From positions 1-52,319 of the forward strand of contig JAIESC010000076.1 of the NCBI GenBank assembly GCA_019746355.1: DNA of 52,319 bases. The letters run 5' to 3'. This document shows positions 9,843-19,656 of this stretch, piece after piece (position 1 is the stretch's first letter; the number at the start of each line of letters is the position of its first letter). The stretch comes from Xanthobacteraceae bacterium (lineage in GTDB: Bacteria; Pseudomonadota; Alphaproteobacteria; Rhizobiales; Xanthobacteraceae). The position numbers and the translations under genes were made by a program. The notes below the pieces were generated by a model, which had not been told where the DNA came from, did no database searches, and was given only the letters and a program-made list of their open reading frames with translations.

Positions 9843-10745
9843 CTACGACCCGGTGCTCCGCATCTTCGGCCCCTGCTCCAGCCGCGCGATCACGTCGTCG
9901 AGCTGCTCGAGCGTCTTGTACTTGACCTGCAACGTGCCACCGCCGTGGGCACGATGATCAATCGTCACCGCAAGCCCGAGGACGTCGCTCAGGCGTTTCT
10001 CCACCGCCTCGGTGTCGGCGTCCTTGCCGGTCTGCGCGGCGCGCTTGCCTTCACGCACCTGCTTCTGGCCGCTCTTGCGCGCCATCGCTTCGACCTGGCG
10101 CACGTTGAGGCCCTGGTTGACGATCTGATCCGCCAGCTCCTCGGCGTTCGGCTGGCCGACCAGCATGCGGGCGTGCCCCGCCGTGAGCTTGCCCGAGTTG
10201 ATGTAGGCCTTCACCTTCTCCGGCAGATGCAGGAGCCGCAGCGTATTGGCGATGTGGCTCCGGCTCTTGCCGACGATCCTGGCGATGTCTTCCTGCGAGT
10301 GCTGGTATTCGTTTGCGAGCGAGAGATAGCCGCTCGCCTCCTCCAGCGGATTGAGGTCGCTGCGCTGGACGTTCTCGATGATCGCGAGCTCGAGCGCCTC
10401 GGCGTCGGTGACGTCGAGCGCGACGATCGGCACCTCGTGCAGGCCGGCGCGCTGCGCCGCGCGCCAGCGCCGCTCGCCGGCGATGATCTCGTAGTTGTCG
10501 GCACCGCGCGCCCGCACCACGATCGGCTGGATGATGCCGCGCTCGCGGATCGAGTCGGCAAGCTCGGAGAGCTCGGCGTCGGAGAACAGCTTGCGCGGGT
10601 TGCGCGGATTGGCGCGCACGTATTCGATCGGCACCTTGCGCTGGCTGCGCGCGGTGCGCTCGCCGGGCTGCGCCTCCACGCCGACGTCGCCCATCAGCGA
10701 TGCGAGACCGCGTCCCAGCCGTGATCGTCCTGCATCGTCGGCCAT
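9843..10745 (-). CDS. parB: Chromosome partitioning protein ParB
   Basis: A 300-residue CTP-dependent DNA clamp that loads at parS and spreads. Visible parts: the ParA-contact peptide LGRGLASLMGD near residues 10-20, the CTP-binding GERRWRA at 90-96, a central helix-turn-helix around SQEDIARIVGKSRSHIANTLR, and a C-terminal dimerisation segment. GAGGAGG lies six bases before the ATG at 10745, so this start is preferred to one eight codons upstream. It is the last gene of the mnmE-mnmG-rsmG-parA-parB run; two parS-like sites occur within the same run. Confidence 0.95.
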   Translation of the reverse strand: MADDAGRSRLGRGLASLMGDVGVEAQPGERTARSQRKVPIEYVRANPRNPRKLFSDAELSELADSIRERGIIQPIVVRARGADNYEIIAGERRWRAAQRAGLHEVPIVALDVTDAEALELAIIENVQRSDLNPLEEASGYLSLANEYQHSQEDIARIVGKSRSHIANTLRLLHLPEKVKAYINSGKLTAGHARMLVGQPNAEELADQIVNQGLNVRQVEAMARKSGQKQVREGKRAAQTGKDADTEAVEKRLSDVLGLAVTIDHRAHGGGTLQVKYKTLEQLDDVIARLEQGPKMRSTGS

Positions 10746-10802
10746 GGCGGCCTCCTCGGAAGTTTTCACTCGATCACCTCATTCCAAGTCTTCTTGGCCA
10801 TC

Positions 10803-10843
10803 GCCGGATGAAGCCGGCAATCCGTCCCTCTCGCGCGAGGGAC
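10803..10843. other. Paired hairpins between parA and parB
   Basis: Two short inverted repeats, GCCGG/CCGGC and GTCCCTC/GAGGGAC, lie in the 162 bases between parA and parB. There is no T-run, so they are not a classical terminator. They could modulate or process the parAB message; this is speculative. Confidence 0.35.
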
Positions 10844-10907
10844 GAAGGCGCAAGCCACGGGCCTGCACGTGACGACAATGCGATCATCCCAGCGAGCATT
10901 CTGGCGA

Positions 10908-11861
10908 TCAGCTCGCCTTCAATTCCTTCTCACGCTGGATGATCTCGGTCGCGAGCCGCAGATAGGCTTCGCTGCCGACACACTTGAGGTCGTACACCAG
11001 CACCGGCTTGCCGTGCGACGGCGCCTCGGAGACGCGCACGTTGCGCGGGATGATGGTGTCGTAAACCTTCGGCCCCATGAACTCGCGCACGTCGGCGACG
11101 ACCTGGTTCGACAGGTTGTTGCGCGCGTCGAACATGGTCAGCACGATGCCGTGGATCGAGAGACCGGGATTGAGCGTAGACTTCACCTGCTCGACGGTCT
11201 GCAAAAGCTGCGACAGACCTTCGAGGGCGAAGAACTCGCATTGCAGCGGCACAAGGATCGCGTTCGCGGCCGCCATCGCGTTGACGGTGAGCAGGTTGAG
11301 CGACGGCGGGCAATCGACCAGCACGTAAGAGAAGTCGCCGACGCCGACATACTTGCCGTTGTTGAGCGGTGCGATGGCGCTGCGCAGCCGGAACGCACGG
11401 TCGCGCGCCTGGCCGATCTCGAGCTCCAGGCCGGACAGGTCCATGGTCGAAGGCGCAATCGAGAGCCGCGGCACCGCGGTCGCAACGATCGCTTCGCGCA
11501 ACGGCGCCTCGCCAACCAGGACGTCGTAGGTCGAGACCTTGCGGTGCCGGCGGTCGATGCCGAGCCCGGTCGAGGCGTTGCCTTGCGGATCGAGGTCGAC
11601 CACCAGCACGCGCTCGCCGATCGCCGCGAGCGCGGTGCCGAGATTGATCGCCGTCGTGGTTTTGCCGACGCCGCCTTTCTGGTTGGCGATGGCAAGCACG
11701 CGCGGCGCCTTGGCCGGCTCCTGCCGTTCGGCGAGAACCACAACCTGCGAGTCGTCGGGACTGATCTGCGCCTCCGCGACCTTCTCTTTCAGCTCGGCGG
11801 CGCGTTCGGATAAGACCGGCGCGGGGATCGGATGAACGTTGTTATCGTCTTGATCGGACAT
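10908..11861 (-). CDS. parA: Chromosome partitioning ATPase ParA
   Basis: A 317-residue deviant Walker ATPase that forms DNA-bound gradients and moves ParB-parS complexes. The P-loop KGGVGKTT is at residues 62-69 with the signature lysine, followed by VVDLDPQGNAS and the Walker B region VLVDCPPSL. About 50 residues precede the usual family start (VLAIANQ), giving an acidic, probably flexible tail. The start codon overlaps the end of rsmG by 20 bases, which suggests coupled translation. Confidence 0.95.
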   Translation of the reverse strand: MSDQDDNNVHPIPAPVLSERAAELKEKVAEAQISPDDSQVVVLAERQEPAKAPRVLAIANQKGGVGKTTTAINLGTALAAIGERVLVVDLDPQGNASTGLGIDRRHRKVSTYDVLVGEAPLREAIVATAVPRLSIAPSTMDLSGLELEIGQARDRAFRLRSAIAPLNNGKYVGVGDFSYVLVDCPPSLNLLTVNAMAAANAILVPLQCEFFALEGLSQLLQTVEQVKSTLNPGLSIHGIVLTMFDARNNLSNQVVADVREFMGPKVYDTIIPRNVRVSEAPSHGKPVLVYDLKCVGSEAYLRLATEIIQREKELKAS

Positions 11862-12546
11862 GAGATTTCACATTTTTGCTGCGCGGGGCGAGCGCCTTGA
11901 CGACGACGATGCGGCTTGCGGGGCTCGTCTTGCTCGGGACGAGATTCGCTTCGATGTTCCAAGATTTAGAGGCTTCCGTCAATTCACCCTCTACATCTTG
12001 TCCCTTGGGAAACAGGCCCAGCGCACCTGAGCTGAGCAGCGGGTGCGCGAGCCGCATCAGGTGATCTAACGGAGCGAGCGCGCGCGCGGTGACCGCGTCG
12101 GCTTTGATGTCGTTGTTCTTCCCGAAATCCTCAATACGCACAGCGTGCACTTTCGCCGGCACTTGAATTTGCCGCGCGGCGTCGCGCAGGAACGCGGCCT
12201 TTTTCTGGATGCTCTCGACGAGGTGGACCGAGGCGCCCGGTTGATCGGCGATCGCGCAGGCGATCACGAGACCGGGAAAGCCTGCGCCCGAGCCGAGGTC
12301 GATCCAGCATTTCGCATCAGGCGCGAGCGACAGAAGCTGAAGCGAATCGGCAATGTGTCTTGTCCAGAGCTGTGGGATGGTGGAGCGGGCGATGAGGTTG
12401 GTGTGTGCCGCCGCCGGCAGCAGGATTTCGACCAGGCGGTCGAGCCGTGCCAGCGTTTCACGTGAAACAGGTGTGAGCTGCAGTGCGCGCGCTCGATCAT
12501 CGGCCAGATCGAGGGTCGAGTATTCGCTGTTCTTGCTCTTGGTCAT
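11842..12546 (-). CDS. rsmG: 16S rRNA 7-methylguanosine methyltransferase
   Basis: A 234-residue class I methyltransferase that methylates N7 of a guanine near position 527 of 16S rRNA. The SAM-binding motif I reads DLGSGAGFPG, followed by HLVESIQKKAAFL. The PVSRET segment near residue 27 is encoded across a parS-like palindrome (12454-12469), so the partition site is embedded in the coding sequence. It lies between mnmG (5 bases upstream) and parA (overlapping). Confidence 0.93.
   Translation of the reverse strand: MTKSKNSEYSTLDLADDRARALQLTPVSRETLARLDRLVEILLPAAAHTNLIARSTIPQLWTRHIADSLQLLSLAPDAKCWIDLGSGAGFPGLVIACAIADQPGASVHLVESIQKKAAFLRDAARQIQVPAKVHAVRIEDFGKNNDIKADAVTARALAPLDHLMRLAHPLLSSGALGLFPKGQDVEGELTEASKSWNIEANLVPSKTSPASRIVVVKALAPRSKNVKSHVRSRR
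12454..12469. promoter_or_regulatory. parS-like site inside rsmG
   Basis: The sequence CGTTTCACGTGAAACA matches the conserved bacterial parS core GTTTCACGTGAAAC exactly over 14 bases. It lies within the rsmG coding frame, directly upstream of parAB. ParB binding at such sites is established for the family; use here is inferred. Confidence 0.85.
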
Positions 12547-12551
12547 GGCGG

Positions 12552-14420
12552 TCAGGCCGCCGGGCGGCCCTTGTTCGCCCGCCGGACATGGGCCACCAGC
12601 AACGTCAGCGCCGCAGGCGTGATGCCGTCGATTCGGCCGGCTTGGCCGATGGTGCGAGGCTTGTGGGCCTGCAGCTTCTGGCGGATTTCGTTCGAGAGAC
12701 CCTGCAGGGCGGCGTAATCGAGCTGCTCGGGAAGCTCAAAGCTCTCATCCTTGCGGTAGGACTCGATATCGGCGCTCTGGCGGTCGAGATAAACGGCGTA
12801 TTTGGCGTCGATCTCGAGTTGTTCGGCGATCTTCGGAGGCAAATCGGCAAACTCCGGCCAGATCCGCGCGATGTCGGCCATGCCAATGGCCGGATACGAG
12901 AGGAGCTCGAACGCGGAGCGGCGCTTGCCGTCCTGATTGAGCCGAACGCGGTGATCGGCGGCCTGTTTTGGAGTGATCGATAGTGCGGTGGCCCGCGCGC
13001 GGACCTGTTCAAGCGCAAACATCTTCTGCTCAAAGTGCGCCTGACGCCTTCCGCCAACGCAGCCGATGGCAACCCCCTTCCCGGTCAGCCGCTGGTCCGC
13101 ATTGTCCGCCCGCAGCGTCAGCCGGTATTCGGCCCGCGACGTGAACATGCGGTACGGCTCGGTGATCCCACGGGTCACGAGGTCATCGATCATCACGCCA
13201 AGATAGCCTTCGGCGCGGTCGAACACGATTTCCGGGCGGTTTCCAGCTTTCGCTGCCGCGTTCAGACCGGCCACCAGCCCCTGCGCGGCGGCCTCCTCGT
13301 ATCCCGTCGTGCCGTTGATCTGGCCGGCCAGGAACAGGCTCTCCATCCGCTTGGTCTCGAGACTGCTCTTCAGCTCCCGCGGATCGACGTGGTCGTATTC
13401 GATGGCATAGCCGGGTCGAACCATCCGCGCCCTTTCCAGCCCCGGAATGGTCGCCAGAAGCGCCAGCTGCACGTCCTCCGGCAGCGACGTCGAGATTCCG
13501 TTCGGATAGACCGTGTCGTCGTCGAGCCCCTCCGGCTCAAGGAAGATCTGGTGCCCGTCGCGTTCCCCGAAGCGCACGATCTTGTCCTCGATCGACGGAC
13601 AATAGCGCGGGCCGCGGCTCTGGATCTGGCCGGAATACATCGGTGAGCGGTGTACGTTGGCCCGGATCACCGCATGGGTGCGCTCGTTGGTGCGGGTGAT
13701 TCCGCATTGGATCTGCCGGGTTTCGATGCGGTCGGTCAGCGTCGAGAACGGCTCTGGCGGATCGTCGCCGGGCTGCATTTCGACGGCGCCCCAGTCGATG
13801 GTCCTACTGTCCAGCCGCGGCGGGGTGCCGGTCTTCAGCCGGCCGAGCGAAAAGCCAATGCCTTCGAGCGATCGCGAAAGACCCATTGCCGGTGCCTCGC
13901 CCACCCGGCCGGCCGGGGTCTGCTTCTCGCCGATATGGATCAAACCACGCAGGAATGTGCCGGTGGTCAGCACCACGGCGCCAGTTGCAAACTCCTGGCC
14001 ATCAGCGGTCCGAACGCCCGTCGCCCGGCCGTCGGCATGCACGAGCTCGTGCACCTCCGCCTCGATCACCGTCAGGTTCGGAGTCGCCCGGATCGCGCTC
14101 TGCATGGCTTGCGCATAGAGCTTGCGGTCTGCCTGGGCCCGCGGCCCCCGAACCGCTGGCCCCTTCCGCCGGTTGAGGACCCGGAACTGGATGCCGCCCT
14201 GGTCGGCGACGCGGCCCATCAGTCCGTCAAGGGCGTCGATCTCGCGGACCAGATGGCCCTTGCCGAGCCCGCCGATCGCCGGATTGCAGGACATGGCACC
14301 AATGGTCGAAAAGCGGTGGGTGAACAGGGCTGTCTTTGCGCCCAAGCGTGCGGCTGCGGCCGCGGCCTCACAGCCGGCGTGGCCGCCGCCAATCACGATG
14401 ACGTCGTAGCGCGAGTTCAT
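12552..14420 (-). CDS. mnmG: tRNA uridine-34 carboxymethylaminomethyl enzyme MnmG
   Basis: A 622-residue FAD enzyme that, with MnmE, installs the cmnm5 group on wobble uridine of certain tRNAs. The N-terminal dinucleotide fold reads [12 protein letters not shown], followed by the family blocks [11 protein letters not shown] and [15 protein letters not shown]-terminal helical domain binds MnmE and tRNA. Length and start are canonical. It is preceded by a 24-bp palindromic parS site and by mnmE, its functional partner. Confidence 0.96.
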   Translation of the reverse strand: MNSRYDVIVIGGGHAGCEAAAAAARLGAKTALFTHRFSTIGAMSCNPAIGGLGKGHLVREIDALDGLMGRVADQGGIQFRVLNRRKGPAVRGPRAQADRKLYAQAMQSAIRATPNLTVIEAEVHELVHADGRATGVRTADGQEFATGAVVLTTGTFLRGLIHIGEKQTPAGRVGEAPAMGLSRSLEGIGFSLGRLKTGTPPRLDSRTIDWGAVEMQPGDDPPEPFSTLTDRIETRQIQCGITRTNERTHAVIRANVHRSPMYSGQIQSRGPRYCPSIEDKIVRFGERDGHQIFLEPEGLDDDTVYPNGISTSLPEDVQLALLATIPGLERARMVRPGYAIEYDHVDPRELKSSLETKRMESLFLAGQINGTTGYEEAAAQGLVAGLNAAAKAGNRPEIVFDRAEGYLGVMIDDLVTRGITEPYRMFTSRAEYRLTLRADNADQRLTGKGVAIGCVGGRRQAHFEQKMFALEQVRARATALSITPKQAADHRVRLNQDGKRRSAFELLSYPAIGMADIARIWPEFADLPPKIAEQLEIDAKYAVYLDRQSADIESYRKDESFELPEQLDYAALQGLSNEIRQKLQAHKPRTIGQAGRIDGITPAALTLLVAHVRRANKGRPAA

Positions 14421-14470
14421 GGGAAATCCCGAATGGCGCGGTTCTACAGAAGCAAACGAGGCTGGTCAAA

Positions 14471-14494
14471 GCGCTGTTTCACGTGAAACAGCGC
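14471..14494. promoter_or_regulatory. parS site, perfect 24-bp palindrome
   Basis: The two 12-base halves, GCGCTGTTTCAC and GTGAAACAGCGC, are exact complements. The inner 16 bases (14475-14490) equal the consensus parS TGTTTCACGTGAAACA. The site lies between mnmE and mnmG, about 12 kb from the candidate origin. Binding by the ParB encoded nearby is expected from the family. Confidence 0.93.
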
Positions 14495-14498
14495 GACG

Positions 14499-15854
14499 CT
14501 ATTTACCGATACAGAAATCGCGGAAAATGACGTCCAGGATGTCCTCGACATCGACCCGACCGGTCAGCCGGCCGAGAATCTGAGCCGCCAGCCGAAGCTC
14601 CTCGGCGATAATATCCTCCCGGCCGCGCTCACCTTCGGCGATGGCCCGGGCGAGGGCTTGGCGTGCACTTTCCAGCGCCTTCCGATGCCGTTCGCGGCTG
14701 ATCAGCGCTGGCTCGGTTCCGAAGAACTCCGCAGCATGGCGCGCCAAGTGAGCCAAAAACGGCTCGAAGCCCTCGCCCGTTGTGGCAGAAATACTAAAAT
14801 CGATACTTGATAATCTGGATTCATTTGTTAAGACTTCATTCTTAATTTTCGGTATTAAATCAATTTTGTTCCGAATGATCCACGAAGGCGCATTCTGAAT
14901 AGCGGGATCGGCCTGAACCGAGGATGCCGCCGCATCCTCCACCCACAAAATCAGGTCCGCCTGTTGCGCCCGCTCGCGTGCCCGACGCACGCCCTCCTGC
15001 TCCACCGGGTCGTCGCTGTCGCGGATACCCGCAGTGTCCAGCAGCGTCACCGGGTAGCCGCCGAGATCGAGATGCACCTCGATCACGTCGCGGGTGGTGC
15101 CGGCGACCGGCGAAACGATCGCGGCCTCCCGCCGGGCGATGCGGTTGAGCAGGGTCGACTTGCCCGCGTTCGGCGGCCCGGCGATCGCCACCACCAGCCC
15201 GTCGCGCAGCCGCTCGCCGCGCGCTGCACCAGCCAATGCTGCAGCCATCTCCGCAGCAAGCTCTGCAGCAATTTTCAGCGCCGGGCCCACCAGCTCCTCC
15301 GGCACGTCCGCCTCGTCGGAGAAATCGATCCGCGCCTCGACCAGCGCCAGCGCCTCGATCAGACGTTTGCGCCAAGTCTCGGCCCGGTCGCCCAGAAGCC
15401 CCTTGAGCTGCCGGTAGGCCTGGCGCCGCTGCGCCTCGGTCTCGGCGTAGATCAGATCGCCCAGCCCCTCGACTGCCGTGAGATCGAGATGGCCGTTCTC
15501 GAACGCCCGGCGGGCGAACTCGCCGGGCTCCGCCATCCGCAGACCCTCGATGCGCGAGAGCGCCGCGAACACCGCGGCGACCACCGCGCGGCCGCCGTGC
15601 AGCTGCAACTCCGCCGTGTCCTCACCGGTCTCGCTGCGCGGCCCGGGAAACCACAACGCCAGCGCCTCGTCGATCATCTCGCCGCTTAGCGGATCGCGCA
15701 CGCGCGCAAGCGCGGCCTTGCGTGGCTCGGGGATTTTTCCGGCCAGTGCCTTCAGCGCGTCGCCGGCGCGCGGCCCGGACAGGCGCACCACCGCGATCGC
15801 CGCCGGCGGCCGGCCGGAGGAGAGGGCGAAGATGGTGTCGCGGGGAGAGGACAT
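14499..15854 (-). CDS. mnmE: tRNA modification GTPase MnmE
   Basis: A 451-residue GTPase that works with MnmG on wobble uridines. Visible parts are an N-terminal folate-binding domain ([22 protein letters not shown]), the helical middle, the inserted G domain with P-loop GPPNAGKST near residue 225 and switch region AGTTRDV, and the invariant C-terminal CIGK. The start MSSPRDT at 15854 gives the usual N-terminus; an ATG-independent extension of 14 residues upstream has no family support. Transcription then runs through mnmG, rsmG, parA and parB. Confidence 0.96.
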   Translation of the reverse strand: MSSPRDTIFALSSGRPPAAIAVVRLSGPRAGDALKALAGKIPEPRKAALARVRDPLSGEMIDEALALWFPGPRSETGEDTAELQLHGGRAVVAAVFAALSRIEGLRMAEPGEFARRAFENGHLDLTAVEGLGDLIYAETEAQRRQAYRQLKGLLGDRAETWRKRLIEALALVEARIDFSDEADVPEELVGPALKIAAELAAEMAAALAGAARGERLRDGLVVAIAGPPNAGKSTLLNRIARREAAIVSPVAGTTRDVIEVHLDLGGYPVTLLDTAGIRDSDDPVEQEGVRRARERAQQADLILWVEDAAASSVQADPAIQNAPSWIIRNKIDLIPKIKNEVLTNESRLSSIDFSISATTGEGFEPFLAHLARHAAEFFGTEPALISRERHRKALESARQALARAIAEGERGREDIIAEELRLAAQILGRLTGRVDVEDILDVIFRDFCIGK

Positions 15855-15896
15855 GCCGCAGCATGTAGCGCGGATCGGGCGCGCGCAAAACCACAC

Positions 15897-16240
15897 TCAG
15901 CCGCCGAACGTCGACAGCTCGATCCGCCCAAGGCGCTCCGGATCCGCGACCACATCGATCGCCGCGATCTTGCCGTTGCTGATCGTGACGTCCAGCACCA
16001 CCATGAGCCACCCGTTCGGCGCCACAACAACGCCCACCGCACCGTCAATGAGCGCGGAGCGTCCGGCCTGCGCGAGCCCGAGGAAGAACCCCGCGGCCGC
16101 TTCCGCGCCGCGCAGCTCGCGCGGTCCGCCCATCCGCACGGCCGCATCGTCCCCCCGAAGCACGACATCCGGATCGAGCGCAGCGAGCAGGCCCTGAAGA
16201 TCGCCGCCGCGCGCCGCCGTGAGGAACGCATCGACGGTCG
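15897..16240 (-). pseudogene. ECF41 sigma factor remnant, C-terminal SnoaL-like part
   Basis: On the minus strand the frame reads VDAFLTAARGGDLQGLL, then LDPDVVLRGDD, GAVGVVVAPNG and IDVVADPERLGRIEL. This is the C-terminal extension of ECF41-group sigma factors, including the DPERL motif that stands for the regulatory NPDKL-like motif of the group. A stop codon (TGA) lies in frame about 30 bases before this segment, and no sigma-2 or sigma-4 region is attached on this strand. The missing sigma-4 end is found on the opposite strand immediately to the right, so the gene has been broken and partly inverted. Confidence 0.75.
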
Positions 16241-16350
16241 GGCGCGCACCAGCCGCGGCGCGTCAGCTCGCAAGCCGCGCCCGCCGCCGCGTGCAAGGCG
16301 CGGGTCGGCCAGACGAGGCCGAGCTGACGCGCCAGCAAAAGCAAGCGCGA
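16237..16350 (+). pseudogene. ECF41 sigma factor remnant, region 4 end, inverted piece
   Basis: The plus-strand frame reads VGRAPAAARQLASRARRRVQG and then a charged linker. The first part is the recognition-helix end of sigma region 4 in ECF41-type factors, followed by the linker that should lead into a SnoaL-like domain. Here it runs instead into a decarboxylase-family remnant. It has no start codon or upstream sigma domains. Together with the minus-strand piece it marks an inversion breakpoint near 16240. Confidence 0.65.
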
Positions 16351-16719
16351 ATGAAAAGCCCGGTGTTCATCCTGCCCGATGCCATGAAGGCGCTCTACGC
16401 CTTGAACAAGGCGATCGAAATCGACCGGGTGCCGCCCAAGACGCACAAGCTTGTTCCCCTGCGCGACAGCGGTCGCAGCCTGGCGCGAGACGCCGTACCA
16501 CACCGAAGCCGAGCGGGCGGCGCTGGCGCTCACCGAGTCGCTGACGCGGCTCAGCGACCACGCCGACCGGTGCCCGACGACGTCTGGGAGGAGGCAACGC
16601 GCCATTACGACGAGAACGCGCTGGCGGCGCTGATCCTGTCGATCAGCCAGATCCGCATCCGGAACAGGGTCAATTGCGCGGTTCGACAGATCGCAGGCTC
16701 CTGGAAGAAACCTGCGTAG
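16351..16719 (+). pseudogene. Carboxymuconolactone decarboxylase-family remnant
   Basis: Three pieces in two frames recover a CMD/AhpD-like protein: MKSPVFILPDAMKALYALNK (first frame), AAWRETPYHTEAERAALALT (shifted frame), then VPDDVWEEATRHYDENALAA and VNCAVRQIAGSW (first frame again). The roughly 25-residue block that should carry the CxxCxxxH redox site after LVPLR is missing. Two frameshifts and loss of the active site make it a pseudogene. CMD genes are the known genomic partners of ECF41 sigma factors, and the neighbour is an ECF41 remnant. Confidence 0.75.
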
Positions 16720-16763
16720 CCTCAGCATCGCAGCAGCGCGCAATCCTGCGCGCCGCGCGCCAG

Positions 16764-17030
16764 CTAACCCTGCCCACCGTCATCCTTGGCGCGCGCCTGC
16801 GGCTGCTGCTGCTGTTGCAAGGTGGGCCGGGGCGACGGCGTCTCATACACGACGTTGTTTTGCGCGTTGCGCTCGGCCTGATCTGCAAGCCGCAGATAGG
16901 CCATCGCCAGACTCTTGAGCTCGTTTCGCCGCTGCGCGTCCGGCTCTTGCCGGGCTTCCGCATTCAGCTCGGAGGCCTTGACCCGGTAGGAATCCCCCGG
17001 CAGTTCCTTCGATACTTCCCCTACGGTCAT
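16764..17030 (-). CDS. Small helical protein, unknown function
   Basis: An 88-residue cytoplasmic protein with a helical, charged middle (YRVKASELNAEARQEP, RRNELKSLAMAYLRLADQAE). The YRxKAxEL...A...YxxLADxAE spacing is a style seen in many small uncharacterised proteins of Hyphomicrobiales. The tail is Gln/Pro-rich with five consecutive glutamines. GAGG lies six bases before the ATG. The cold-shock gene lies upstream in the same direction, but a terminator-like hairpin separates the two. Confidence 0.7.
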   Translation of the reverse strand: MTVGEVSKELPGDSYRVKASELNAEARQEPDAQRRNELKSLAMAYLRLADQAERNAQNNVVYETPSPRPTLQQQQQPQARAKDDGGQG

Positions 17031-17154
17031 TCGCGACCTCTACAGACAAACAGCTACGCGCCCCCTGAGCACAGTAATCGGGAAAGCGACCGGACGTTCC
17101 AATGCGGCAAAAGAACCCGACTCGCGGCCGCTCAACAAATATTTCAGCGGCATC

Positions 17155-17188
17155 AAAAAAGCCCGGCGTCGCTGCCGGGCTTCTTTTT
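17155..17188. terminator. Intrinsic terminator, usable from both strands
   Basis: A 7-bp stem GCCCGGC/GCCGGGC with a six-base loop (17161-17180) is flanked by six A on the left and TTCTTTTT on the right. Read on the minus strand it ends the cold-shock gene, whose stop is about 50 bases upstream. Confidence 0.85.
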
Positions 17189-17235
17189 ACCCATCGGATG
17201 GAACTCGCCGCAGACGCCGCCCGCGGTAGACCAAC

Positions 17236-17439
17236 TTATTTCATTTTCAGATTTTCCGCCGCGCTCTTGCCGCGGTGCTCAACGATCTCATACTCAATAT
17301 GCTGACCTTCATTGAGCGTGCTCAACCCGGCGCGCTCGACCGCGGAGATGTGCACGAACACATCTTTGCCGCCGCCTTGCGGTTGGATAAAGCCGTAACC
17401 CTTGGTCGGGTTGAACCACTTCACAGTGCCTGTCGCCAC
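17236..17439 (-). CDS. Cold-shock domain protein
   Basis: A 67-residue single OB-fold nucleic-acid chaperone. RNP1 is KGYGFI (residues 13-18) and RNP2 is VFVHI; the start [15 protein letters not shown] is the family hallmark. The GTG codon at 17439 is chosen over longer frames because GGAG precedes it at a suitable distance and the CSP fold begins there. A strong terminator follows. Such proteins bind single-stranded RNA and melt secondary structure; cold induction is known for some but not shown here. Confidence 0.92.
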   Translation of the reverse strand: MATGTVKWFNPTKGYGFIQPQGGGKDVFVHISAVERAGLSTLNEGQHIEYEIVEHRGKSAAENLKMK

Positions 17440-17580
17440 TCTCGATCTCCAAACGTAGGATGCTTGCCGACGCGAAAACGCCCGCCTGACGTGCCCGAGG
17501 CGGCGTGTATTCCTAGCCGAGTTCCATCGTTGCCGCCAGTCCGGGTGCCACAATCGGCGCAATTGGCCTAAAGTCCGAGC

Positions 17581-19656
17581 ATGTCCGCACCAGGTTCATC
17601 AACCAGCGCTCCGCATGGCCCCGACAAGCATGGGCCCGAAAACCGACTGGGTCGCGAGACGAGCCCCTATCTCCTGCAGCACAAGCACAACCCGGTTGCG
17701 TGGTGGCCCTGGGGGCCGGAGGCCTTGGCCGAGGCGCAGCGGCTCGATAAGCCCATCCTGCTTTCGGTGGGCTACGCCGCCTGCCACTGGTGTCACGTCA
17801 TGGCGCACGAGAGCTTCGAAGACACGGGCACCGCGGCCGTCATGAACGACCTGTTCGTGAACATCAAAGTCGACCGCGAGGAGCGGCCCGACATCGACCA
17901 GATCTACATGTCGGCGCTGCATCATCTCGGCGAGCAGGGCGGCTGGCCGCTGACCATGTTTCTGACGCCGAAGGGCGAGCCGGTGTGGGGCGGGACGTAT
18001 TTCCCGAAGACCTCGCGGTTCGGCAGGCCGGCCTTTGTCGACGTGCTCCGGGAGGTTTCGCGGCTGTTTCGCGAGGAACGGCACAAGATCGATCAAAATC
18101 GCGATGCCCTGATGGAGCGGCTGGAGGCCCGGGCGCGGCCCGCGGGCCAGGTGGTGATCGGCGCAAAGGAGCTCAACCAGCTCGCACTTCAGGTCGCCGG
18201 CGCATTCGACCAACGGCATGGCGGGCTTCGCGGCGCGCCGAAATTCCCCAACGCGGCACTGTACGAGCTGGTATGGCGCGCGGGCTTTCGAACCGGTGAC
18301 GAGCGGCTGTTCAAGCTGATCGAGCACACGCTCGAGCACATCTGCGAGGGCGGCATCTACGATCATCTCGGCGGCGGCTTCTCGCGCTACTCGGTCGACG
18401 AGAAGTGGCTGGTGCCGCACTTCGAGAAGATGCTCTACGACAACTCCCAGCTTCTGGAGCTTCTGGCGCTGGCGCATGTCCGCAGCGGGCACCCGCTCTA
18501 CCGCCAGCGGGCCGTCGAAACCGTCGGCTGGCTGACGCGTGAGATGACCACCCCGGAAGGGGCGTTCTCGGCCTCGCTGGACGCCGATTCCGAGGGCGAA
18601 GAGGGCAAGTTCTACGTCTGGTCGCTGGCCGAGGTGCAGCAAATCCTGGGGCCAGACGATGCTGCTTTTTTTGTGCAGCATTACGACGTGACCGCCGAGG
18701 GCAATTTCGAGGGCCACAATATCCTCAATCTTCTTAAACGTTTACCGCGCAGCGATGCAATCGAGGATCGACTGGCCGTGCTGCGGGACAAGCTTTTTAT
18801 GCCGCGGGAGAAACGTATCCGGCCCGGCCTGGACGACAAGGTGCTGGCCGACTGGAACGGCCTGATGATCGCGGCGCTGGCCAACGCAGGCGCGATGCTG
18901 GAGCAGCCGGACTGGATCGCAATGGCCGACAAGGCCTTCGATTTCATCGCCAGATCGATGGTCCAAGGCGACCGACTCGGACATTCCTGGCGCGAGGGCC
19001 GGTTGCTTTACCCGGGGCTCGCCTCCGATTTCGCCAACATGATCCGCGCAGCGCTCGCGCTCTATGAAGCCACCGGACGCGGCGAACGGCTCGATCAGGC
19101 GCTAAGCTGGCAAAGGGCGTTCGATGCGCACTACGCCAACCCAGCCAACGGCGGCTACTTCCTCACCGCCGACGACGCCGAAGGGCTGGTGGTGCGGCCG
19201 GCCTCGACCAGCGACGACGCCACGCCAAACCCGAACGCCGTTGCTGCGCAAAATCTGCTGCGGCTTGCAGCGCTGACCGGCGACCATCAGTGGCGCGAAA
19301 GCGCCGACCGGCTGATCGAGGGGGTGCTGGCTGCGGAGGGCGGCAACGCGCTGGGGCATGCGGCGCTGCTGAACGCAATCGATCTGCGGCTGAATGCTGC
19401 GGAGATCGTCGTCACCGGTCCGGAGCACGGACGCTTTGCCGCCGCGGCGCTGCGGCTGCCCTTTCTCAACCGCGTCGTGCTGCGGGCGCCCGAGGCCGGC
19501 GCGCTGCCGCTGCATCATCCGGCGCAGGCCAAGATCGCAGCGGGGCCCGCGAGCGCGGCGTTCATCTGCGTCGGCGAAACCTGCTCGCTGCCGGTGGCCG
19601 ATCCGGAGAAGATCGCCGAAGTCGTTGCGGCGATGCGGCCGGGTCGCGGCGTTTAA
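17581..19656 (+). CDS. DUF255 thioredoxin-fold / six-hairpin glycosidase-like protein
   Basis: A 691-residue member of the YyaL/spermatogenesis-associated protein 20 family. The N-terminal thioredoxin-like domain has [19 protein letters not shown] and a CHWC motif at residues 68-71 within CHWCHVM. It is followed by [11 protein letters not shown] and the (alpha/alpha)6-barrel region with [20 protein letters not shown]. The biochemical role of the family is not settled. The length is full and the start canonical. The stop overlaps the end of the convergent exported-protein gene by four bases. Confidence 0.9.
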   Translation: MSAPGSSTSAPHGPDKHGPENRLGRETSPYLLQHKHNPVAWWPWGPEALAEAQRLDKPILLSVGYAACHWCHVMAHESFEDTGTAAVMNDLFVNIKVDREERPDIDQIYMSALHHLGEQGGWPLTMFLTPKGEPVWGGTYFPKTSRFGRPAFVDVLREVSRLFREERHKIDQNRDALMERLEARARPAGQVVIGAKELNQLALQVAGAFDQRHGGLRGAPKFPNAALYELVWRAGFRTGDERLFKLIEHTLEHICEGGIYDHLGGGFSRYSVDEKWLVPHFEKMLYDNSQLLELLALAHVRSGHPLYRQRAVETVGWLTREMTTPEGAFSASLDADSEGEEGKFYVWSLAEVQQILGPDDAAFFVQHYDVTAEGNFEGHNILNLLKRLPRSDAIEDRLAVLRDKLFMPREKRIRPGLDDKVLADWNGLMIAALANAGAMLEQPDWIAMADKAFDFIARSMVQGDRLGHSWREGRLLYPGLASDFANMIRAALALYEATGRGERLDQALSWQRAFDAHYANPANGGYFLTADDAEGLVVRPASTSDDATPNPNAVAAQNLLRLAALTGDHQWRESADRLIEGVLAAEGGNALGHAALLNAIDLRLNAAEIVVTGPEHGRFAAAALRLPFLNRVVLRAPEAGALPLHHPAQAKIAAGPASAAFICVGETCSLPVADPEKIAEVVAAMRPGRGV

